Notes under the pieces: generated by a model
Database searches by the model: none
What the model saw: only the letters and a program-made list of their open reading frames with translations
What the model was told of the DNA's origin: nothing
Made by a program: the position numbers and the translations under genes
NCBI GenBank assembly: GCA_038049695.1
Contig: CP142453.1
Location: 125,897,001-125,961,000 of the forward strand
Reading direction: 5' to 3'
DNA length: 64,000 bases
Source: Cinnamomum chago
Lineage: Eukaryota > Streptophyta > Magnoliopsida > Laurales > Lauraceae
Part shown: positions 63,735 through 64,000 of the stretch, in pieces
Numbering within the stretch: position 1 is the first letter of the stretch
How the letters are laid out: the number at the start of each line of letters is the position of its first letter

Positions 63735-64000
63735 CTGCATGGATCAACATAAAATAGAACTAATGAATATAAACATTAGAAGGAAGCAGTAACAGTACAC
63801 ACAAATTAACTGGCACATGACTGAGCTTTGTATAGATAATGATCATGTAGTCATGTGCCCGTAAATGATCAGGTGAACAATGTAGATCACAATCAGATAG
63901 TGGTGTACATCCCATGTGGACCGAACCTATGATCGCCTTTCCCCCACCACTCATGGTTTTGGGTAGAGGGCACCCCATGGTCCATTTTTTTAGGAAGGAA
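63735..64000 (-). other. part of an XPO4 intron
   Basis: It lies directly upstream (minus strand) of the first XPO4 exon in the window. The acceptor ends atgcag. No further exon was recognised before the edge. Confidence 0.7.

Noticed and set aside
1-64000. A biosynthetic or defence gene cluster
   Set aside because: The host genes present are unrelated housekeeping genes far apart; nothing links them into a system.

Overview
This is nuclear DNA of a flowering plant. The evidence is host genes with plant-type introns and plant-conserved protein sequences, a plant Ty3/Gypsy chromovirus primed by initiator tRNA-Met, and hAT, Tourist-like, SINE, LINE and Copia remains. The window is AT-rich and repeat-rich. 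I cannot name the species from it.

Layout. (1) 1261-6787, minus: an eight-exon gene for a 389-residue SirB1-like (transglutaminase-fold plus TPR) protein; the spliced frame is open throughout. (2) 6.8-29.0 kb: a gene-poor stretch built largely of non-autonomous DNA transposons, SINEs and a Copia fossil. Several have clear target-site duplications (TSDs). (3) 29010-29330, minus: a small C2H2 zinc-finger gene with a TATA box and telo-boxes upstream. (4) 33582-45692: a hAT-type element with 8-bp TSDs, split by a Ty3/Gypsy element (34027-44562) that looks whole and very young. (5) 48038-48346, plus: nuclear gene for mitochondrial ribosomal protein L6. (6) 50284-63734, minus: the last 15 coding exons of Exportin-4; the 5' half lies beyond the right edge. 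Its introns hold a SINE, a LINE remnant, palindromic MITEs and long microsatellites.

The four host genes are housekeeping genes (a conserved SirB1-like protein, a small zinc-finger protein, a mitochondrial ribosomal protein and a nuclear transport receptor). They are independent transcription units with no sign of a shared pathway or cluster. I found no evidence of an undescribed multi-gene system. The most notable points are the nested hAT/Gypsy insertion with both TSD pairs intact, the near-identical LTRs, unusual Exportin-4 introns (one GC-AG intron, one whose 5' splice site runs straight into a CT microsatellite), and an inverted-repeat element whose inner arm segment is flipped. All comparisons were made by eye; family names come from memory of protein families.
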